The position numbers and the translations under genes were made by a program. Source: Gammaproteobacteria bacterium (lineage in GTDB: Bacteria > Pseudomonadota > Gammaproteobacteria > DSM-16500). Taken from it: a stretch of DNA of 10,201 nt. Under the pieces are notes generated by a model that was not told the origin of the DNA, made no database searches, and saw nothing but the letters and a program-made list of their open reading frames with translations. This document shows, piece by piece, positions 6,218-10,201 of the stretch. The stretch's first letter is position 1; every line of letters starts with the position of its first letter. Location: contig SCTP01000303.1 in the NCBI GenBank assembly GCA_004322325.1, forward strand, positions 1 to 10,201, given 5' to 3'.

Positions 6218-7432
6218 ATGTTTATTGAGCGCGATATCACAAAACAATTAATCCAAGCTCCTGCCTGGATTCAGATCTTACTCGGTCCCCGTCAATGCGG
6301 CAAAAGTACCTTATTCGCCTCCCTTTTTTCACCCCAAACACCTTTCAAAGAAATCACTTTCGATGATTTACAATTACGCCAACTTGCTAATCAAGATCCA
6401 GCTCTTTTCTTGCAGCAATTTGACCCCCCACTTTTATTAGACGAAGTGCAATATGTTCCTCAACTTTTCCCCGAATTGAAAAAAAAGATCGATGAAATAA
6501 AACGGGCAGCTGTTTTTCAGCCGCATTCAGGAGAAAAACCCCGGGTATTATTCCGCTTAACAGGATCAAACCAAATCTTGATGGATAAAAGTGTGAAAGA
6601 AAGCTTAGCTGGTCGTGCTTCTTACTACCATCTAAACACATTAACCGTTCACGAAATTCTCCATGCCTTACCCGAAACGTCTATACAAGATATTTTATTT
6701 AAAGGCGGTTGGCCTGAGCTTTATACCAATCCTGCCTTATTCACCACTACTTATTTAAATGATTACATCCGTAGCTATGTCGAAAAAGATATTGTGATGA
6801 GTGCCGGTATTCAAAAAATAACCGAATTTCTTACCGTTCTTCGTTTATGTGCAGCAAGAACAGGACAAGAAACGGATTATACCGATATCCATAAAGATAG
6901 CGGTGTAAGCTCAGCTACCGTCAAAGAATGGATTGGTTTCTTAGAACGTGCTGATCTTGTTTACCAGCTCAAACCTTTTTTTAATAATCTCAATAAACGT
7001 CTTATCAAAAGACCAAAATTGTATTTTTTAGATACAGGCTTAGCTGCAAGGCTTCAAGGTTGGTCTGAAATTTTACCCTTACTGAGCAGCCCTCAAATAG
7101 GTTGCTTATTTGAAACGTTGGTTTTAGCAGAAATCGTCAAATTCATTCGGAACCATGGAAAAGATTGGAAATTATTTTTTTGGCGAACGAAAGATGGACA
7201 AGAAATTGATATCGTGCTCAAAACAGCTCGTGGTCATTTACATGCGTTTGAGGCTAAATATGCAATACATGGCGTATCAAAGGCTATTTCTTATCCACCT
7301 GCGTTTCAAAAAGAATTTTCACCTAACGTACCGTTAGTAGTCGTGGCATCCGGTGGACAGATGTTAAAACTTTCTTCTCATTGTATTGTGATGCCTATTT
7401 CAGCGTTACACGACTATTTACTAAGCTTATAG
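6218..7432 (+). CDS. AAA_14/DUF4143 family ATPase
   Basis: This 404-residue protein is a P-loop ATPase with the family's usual length and layout. The AAA_14 domain has Walker A GPRQCGKST (23-31), Walker B LLLDE (72-76), sensor-like LTGSNQ (114-119) and the family pattern around 132-146 (GRASYYHLNTLTVHE). A wing-helix-like middle follows (about 220-250, SSATVKEWIGFLERADLVYQ). The C-terminal DUF4143 part contains YFLDTGLAARL (269-279), GCLFETLVLAEI (295-306), and GQEIDIVL with FEAK (328-334 and 344-347). The E-x-D plus E-x-K arrangement looks like a PD-(D/E)XK nuclease fold. Members are common and patchily distributed in bacteria and archaea, and their role is not settled. The ribosome site (AAGAG, about 12 bases upstream) is weak. 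Its 3' end overlaps the opposing folC by 38 bp. Confidence 0.9.
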   Translation: MFIERDITKQLIQAPAWIQILLGPRQCGKSTLFASLFSPQTPFKEITFDDLQLRQLANQDPALFLQQFDPPLLLDEVQYVPQLFPELKKKIDEIKRAAVFQPHSGEKPRVLFRLTGSNQILMDKSVKESLAGRASYYHLNTLTVHEILHALPETSIQDILFKGGWPELYTNPALFTTTYLNDYIRSYVEKDIVMSAGIQKITEFLTVLRLCAARTGQETDYTDIHKDSGVSSATVKEWIGFLERADLVYQLKPFFNNLNKRLIKRPKLYFLDTGLAARLQGWSEILPLLSSPQIGCLFETLVLAEIVKFIRNHGKDWKLFFWRTKDGQEIDIVLKTARGHLHAFEAKYAIHGVSKAISYPPAFQKEFSPNVPLVVVASGGQMLKLSSHCIVMPISALHDYLLSL

Positions 7433-8642
7433 TGCTGACAGTATGAAACGATCCAAACACGACCACCCTATCCCCTGGTTGCGCTTCTTTCCTAGCCATC
7501 TGATAAGCTTCCTCGATACTCGAGCATACGGTTACTTTTTCAACTCTCGCTTCCTCAAAGGCTTTCTCTAACCTCTCCCTTCCCGCTGCCCGTTTAACCG
7601 ATAAAGGTGCCATGTACCACTGATCAATCACCCCACTAATCATCTGAATACTCTCTGCCATATCCTTATCCGCCAACATAGAAAACACCGCACGCGTTTT
7701 TCCTTCACAAGGCATCTCCCTCAACCGTTTCGCCAACCACGCCATCGAGGCGGGATTATGAGACACATCATAAATTTCCATCACCGACCCTGGTACTATC
7801 TGCACCCGCCCCACGAGCGTGACAGTGGATAACCCTTCCTCAATCGCCGTCCGGTTAACAGGTAATCGCGATTGCAATAAAGTCACCGTCATTAACACAG
7901 TCGACATATTTTGGAGCATGAGAGAACTCAGCGGTAAGTCATCATAACGAACTTCCGAGGAAATCCACGACCATTGCTCTCCCTTCTCCTGATAATGAAA
8001 TTCTTTCCCCTGACAAAAAAACGGCGCTCCTCCTACTAATGAGGACGGAGGATCACTATCCCCACACACTGCTGGCTTACCTGCCCGAAAGATACCCGCC
8101 TTCTCCCGCCCAATCGCTTCCCGCGTCGACCCAAGCCAATCAACATGATCAATACTAATACTCGTCACTACCGCCACATCCGCATCCAAAATATTCACCG
8201 CATCCAATCGCCCCCCTAACCCTACTTCCAATATCCACACATCCAACGGATACTGCTTAAAAATTAAAAGAGCTGCTAACGTACAAAATTCAAAAGGCGT
8301 TAACGTAATCTCACCTCGCACTGCCTCAATCTTCTCAAACGCCTGACAAAATTCCTCATCCCGCGCTTCTCGCCCATCAATCCGTACTTGCTCGTTATGT
8401 TTAAACAAAATAGGCGACGTAAAAGCCCCTACCCGATAACCCGCTGCCCGATAAATCGCCTCCAACCCAGCGACTGTCGATCCTTTCCCATTTGTCCCTC
8501 CCACAATGATCACCGGACAATTAGGTGTTAGAACATCTAAGCGAATAGCGACTTGTTTCACCCGATCAAGACCCAATTCCCATTCCGATGAATGAACCGA
8601 ACTTATCCAATCTAACCATTCAGATAATGTGGAAAAGTACAT
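7395..8642 (-). CDS. folC: Folylpolyglutamate synthase / dihydrofolate synthase (FolC)
   Basis: This 415-residue cytosolic ATP-dependent ligase adds glutamate to dihydropteroate and then to folates, the step directly after FolP. It shows the Mur-ligase-type fold: P-loop GGTNGKGST (48-56), TSPILFKHNEQVRIDG (75-90), VGLGGRLDAVN (140-150), ISIDHVDWLG (162-171), EKAGIFR (180-186, the carbamylated-Lys region), GRVQ (278-281), the second-domain YDVSHNP (291-297) and the terminal GSFHTV (397-402). An in-frame ATG lies upstream at 8690, but the ATG at 8642 has a strong AAGGGGG ribosome site eight bases away, and the conserved sequence begins there. The last 13 residues (STISLVNSRVTLK) are encoded inside the overlap with the converging ATPase gene; residues past 402 are not part of the conserved core. 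It lies apart from folKP and on the opposite strand, so the two are not cotranscribed. Confidence 0.95.
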   Translation of the reverse strand: MYFSTLSEWLDWISSVHSSEWELGLDRVKQVAIRLDVLTPNCPVIIVGGTNGKGSTVAGLEAIYRAAGYRVGAFTSPILFKHNEQVRIDGREARDEEFCQAFEKIEAVRGEITLTPFEFCTLAALLIFKQYPLDVWILEVGLGGRLDAVNILDADVAVVTSISIDHVDWLGSTREAIGREKAGIFRAGKPAVCGDSDPPSSLVGGAPFFCQGKEFHYQEKGEQWSWISSEVRYDDLPLSSLMLQNMSTVLMTVTLLQSRLPVNRTAIEEGLSTVTLVGRVQIVPGSVMEIYDVSHNPASMAWLAKRLREMPCEGKTRAVFSMLADKDMAESIQMISGVIDQWYMAPLSVKRAAGRERLEKAFEEARVEKVTVCSSIEEAYQMARKEAQPGDRVVVFGSFHTVSTISLVNSRVTLK

Positions 8643-8889
8643 GGTAAGCCCCCTTAATAGGCTGTGTATAAAACGGGAATAGCTTCCCATGACGACAGGA
8701 CGCTTGATTTATCCCCATTAACCTTTTTTTCATACTAAAGTTTTCCACAGGTTATAATTCTCTTAACTTATTGAATTTAATATAGTTTAAGATGTAATCC
8801 ACAAAAAATGCATCACTAATAATTAAAAAAATCTTTAAAAAATTAAAAAGATTATTTTGATTAATCAAAGCGAATTATATTTTCTAGAC
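8643..8889. other. A+T-rich intergenic region with DnaA-box-like 9-mers
   Basis: Two 9-mers fit the relaxed DnaA consensus TTWTNCACA: TTATACACA on the minus strand at 8663-8671 (identical to E. coli oriC box R2) and TTTTCCACA on the plus strand at 8741-8749. Two more on the plus strand differ by one base from TTATCCACA: TTATCCCCA at 8709-8717 and TAATCCACA at 8795-8803. Beside them, 8818-8888 is almost pure A/T, as in an unwinding element. The folC promoter must also lie here; TATAAC on the minus strand (8751-8756) is a possible -10. No GATC sites are present and neither dnaA nor mnmG is nearby, so a true origin is not established; DnaA control of folC is an alternative. Confidence 0.4.
8856..8869. 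repeat. 14-bp perfect palindrome TTTGATTAATCAAA
   Basis: A fully self-complementary 14-mer in the A+T-rich spacer, about 20 bases past the terminator hairpin in the direction of minus-strand transcription. The half-sites TTGAT/ATCAA are those of FNR/CRP-family boxes, but the gap is two bases instead of four. In DNA this A/T-rich it may be chance, or an operator upstream of folC. Confidence 0.5.
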
Positions 8890-8917
8890 AAAAAAAAGCC
8901 CACTCTCAAAGTGGGCT
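8890..8917 (-). terminator. Rho-independent terminator of the L,D-transpeptidase operon
   Basis: On the minus strand an 8-bp G+C-rich stem, AGCCCACT/AGTGGGCT (arms 8910-8917 and 8897-8904), with a 5-base loop is followed directly by a run of T (8890-8897 in plus-strand A's). It lies 20 bases beyond the stop codon of the LysM L,D-transpeptidase gene. On the plus strand no T-run follows, so it is directional. It insulates folC from transcription coming from the transpeptidases. Confidence 0.92.
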
Positions 8918-8937
8918 ATTCATTAATTTAAAAAATT

Positions 8938-9855
8938 TTATTGCAATTTCATCCCCACCTCGTGCGGGATGCCATCTCTTTCTTCCGACAAATACGAAAC
9001 AAACTGCCAATCCACCAGCGTATCCTGGTTCTTCGAAGCTTCCGTAATCAAATGCACCACACCCGGTAAAGAGGCGCCATAGGCATCACCGTGTTCCTCT
9101 AAAGGATCATGAGCTTCAATGTATAACCGATCATTTTGCCAGGCGACTTTCACAGGTGTATTAATAATCACAACCGGTATCCCTCTTTTAACAGAAGGAA
9201 AGAAGCTTTGAATATCCGATTCATACATACGAATACAACCAAAACTCGCCCGCTTACCAATACTTTCTGGAAAAATCGTACTGTGAATTAAATAAGTGGG
9301 GATACCAGTGTAAATGGCATAAGGACCTAATGGGTTGTCAGGACCCGGTGGCATCACTTTCGGGACGATAATTCCCTGTTGCAAATCAAATTGACGAATA
9401 TCTTCCGGCGGTGTCCAGGTCGGATTGGTGGCTTTTCGGGCAACAATGGTTTCTTTAATAGGAATCGTCTTACCCACTTTCCCTATTCCAATCGGATAAG
9501 TTAATACTTGATTCGTTCCTTCCGGAAAATAATACAGACGCATTTCCGGTAAGTTGATCACAATGCCACGCCGTGGTTCATTCGGTAAAAGATGCTGTGT
9601 TGTAATTTGTAACGGCACACCTGGTGTAAATCCTCTCGCCATATCCAAATGAGGATTCGCATTTTCAATCGCGTTGTACCCTAGATCGTAACGTTGCGCG
9701 ACCGTAAGTACATTGTCACCTTCACTCGCCGTACTGTATTGTATTTCCCCAATTAACGATTCACTCGGCGGCGGCACATCATACGCAGTCGCAAAAGCCT
9801 GTGTTGAAATTAAAAGTAAAACTGCCGAGAGGACGTTACTTATTTTTTTATTCAT
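8938..9855 (-). CDS. Periplasmic L,D-transpeptidase with LysM domain (ErfK/YbiS/YkuD type)
   Basis: This 305-residue exported enzyme forms direct meso-DAP crosslinks in peptidoglycan or attaches proteins to it. The N-terminus has MNKK, a hydrophobic stretch (residues 8-20) and a likely signal-peptidase site after AFA or ATA (residues 22-24). A LysM-like segment (about 36-88: SEGDNVLTVAQRYDLGYNAIENANP) would bind glycan. The YkuD domain (about 96-235) begins with GIVINLPEMRLYYF and ends with the catalytic signature: His191 in YLIHSTIFP, and SFGCIRM with nucleophile Cys207 and Arg209. This matches the length and order of E. coli ErfK/YbiS/YcfS/YnhG. The start has AAGGA seven to eight bases upstream. 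It follows another transpeptidase gene by 25 bases and ends in a strong terminator, so it is the last gene of that operon. Confidence 0.94.
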   Translation of the reverse strand: MNKKISNVLSAVLLLISTQAFATAYDVPPPSESLIGEIQYSTASEGDNVLTVAQRYDLGYNAIENANPHLDMARGFTPGVPLQITTQHLLPNEPRRGIVINLPEMRLYYFPEGTNQVLTYPIGIGKVGKTIPIKETIVARKATNPTWTPPEDIRQFDLQQGIIVPKVMPPGPDNPLGPYAIYTGIPTYLIHSTIFPESIGKRASFGCIRMYESDIQSFFPSVKRGIPVVIINTPVKVAWQNDRLYIEAHDPLEEHGDAYGASLPGVVHLITEASKNQDTLVDWQFVSYLSEERDGIPHEVGMKLQ

Positions 9856-9880
9856 TTTTTTTCCTTAGTTCACCCGTTTG

Positions 9881-10201
9881 TTAAGTTAAATAGTGAGAAT
9901 GCGATAACCAATGTTGATCAGGATAGTAAGCAAATAGGACAGTGTTACCTTTAATGGTATCAATAATGGGTTTAGCCAATTCTTTACCCACCGCAGGACA
10001 ACCCCAACTTCGACCCATTTCACCATATTGACGTGCCACACTCGGATCCACATACCAAGCACCGTGAATAACCACATCACGCCGATAAGCATTATCATTA
10101 ACCCCTGGCTCCAATCCTTTAAGACGTAATGAGTATCCATCACCACCCATATAAGGTTCATCTGTTACAAATACCCCTAAGCTTGATTTTAAACTGCCTA
10201 G
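9881..10201 (-). CDS. Murein L,D-transpeptidase catalytic domain protein, YkuD_2 type (C-terminal part; 5' end beyond the window)
   Basis: The frame stays open to the right edge, adding LGSLKSSLGVFVTDEPY before the first visible Met, so the gene continues upstream and that ATG is not the true start. The 106 visible residues match the YkuD_2 type of L,D-transpeptidase: SSLGVFVTDEPYMGGDGYSL, a conserved GLEPGVNDNAYRRD, VVIHGAWYV with the catalytic-site His (46 in the fragment) and GRSWGCPAV with the presumed nucleophile Cys (68). The remainder, IIDTIKGNTVLFAYYPDQHWL, is the usual C-terminal strand. A signal peptide should lie in the missing part. It is upstream of and 25 bases from the LysM-type enzyme, so the two probably form an operon. 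Function is inferred as peptidoglycan crosslinking or remodelling in the periplasm; the exact reaction of this family is less well characterised than that of YkuD enzymes. Confidence 0.9.
   Translation of the reverse strand, partial: LGSLKSSLGVFVTDEPYMGGDGYSLRLKGLEPGVNDNAYRRDVVIHGAWYVDPSVARQYGEMGRSWGCPAVGKELAKPIIDTIKGNTVLFAYYPDQHWLSHSHYLT

Noticed and set aside
8643..8690. Longer FolC N-terminus from an ATG at 8690
   Set aside because: No ribosome site precedes it, while the ATG at 8642 has AAGGGGG; the extra 16 residues are not part of the FolC fold and contain a DnaA-like box.
8856..8869. FNR/ANR-type binding site
   Set aside because: The half-sites TTGAT and ATCAA are separated by two bases, not four, and the DNA is so A/T-rich that a short palindrome is weak evidence.
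9886..10161. Second open frame on the minus strand over the YkuD_2 transpeptidase
   Set aside because: The other frame encodes the conserved SLG, VVIHGA and GRSWGCPAV motifs and continues to the edge; this frame gives a Val/Leu/Trp-rich product with no motif.
1..10201. tRNA, rRNA, CRISPR array or complete mobile element
   Set aside because: No cloverleaf with a TTCRA arm, no spaced direct repeats and no transposase or integrase motifs were found by reading both strands.

Overview
The window reads as chromosomal DNA of a gammaproteobacterium, possibly a Coxiella/Legionella-like lineage. The hints are a SUF-type rather than ISC-type Fe-S regulator, a fused FolK-FolP enzyme, a DUF29 protein, an L,D-transpeptidase pair and generally A+T-leaning codon use. 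This placement is an inference from gene content only. Genes are tightly packed, several overlap, and no complete mobile element, tRNA, rRNA or CRISPR array is visible.

Left end (1-1104, minus strand): the first 50 codons of sufB, preceded by and overlapping a Rrf2-family SUF regulator, preceded in turn by a DUF29 gene. A perfect dyad lies in the regulator's promoter and is a candidate autoregulatory operator.

1202-4450 (plus strand): a three-gene operon with overlapping ends. It encodes a DusB-like tRNA-dihydrouridine synthase starting at TTG, an aldo/keto reductase closely resembling Kv-channel beta subunits, and a bifunctional HPPK-DHPS (FolKP) for two consecutive steps of dihydropteroate synthesis.

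4467-7432: a more A+T-rich block. A multi-pass Gate-domain (nucleoside recognition) membrane protein and an unrecognised 196-residue protein lie on the minus strand. A DUF4143-type ATPase diverges on the plus strand. A perfect 17-bp-arm inverted repeat sits between the divergent pair. The ATPase gene runs tail to tail into folC with a 38-bp overlap.

7395-10201 (minus strand): folC (folate/dihydrofolate synthase), then a 295-bp A+T-rich intergenic region with several DnaA-box-like 9-mers and a strong intrinsic terminator. Beyond it are two adjacent L,D-transpeptidase genes from different families, the outer one cut by the window edge. FolKP and FolC act in the same folate pathway but lie on opposite strands on either side of the A+T-rich block.

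No clearly new multi-gene defence or mobile system is evident. The best leads are the DnaA-box cluster, the inverted repeat, the altered DHPS loop in FolKP and the unrecognised 196-residue protein.
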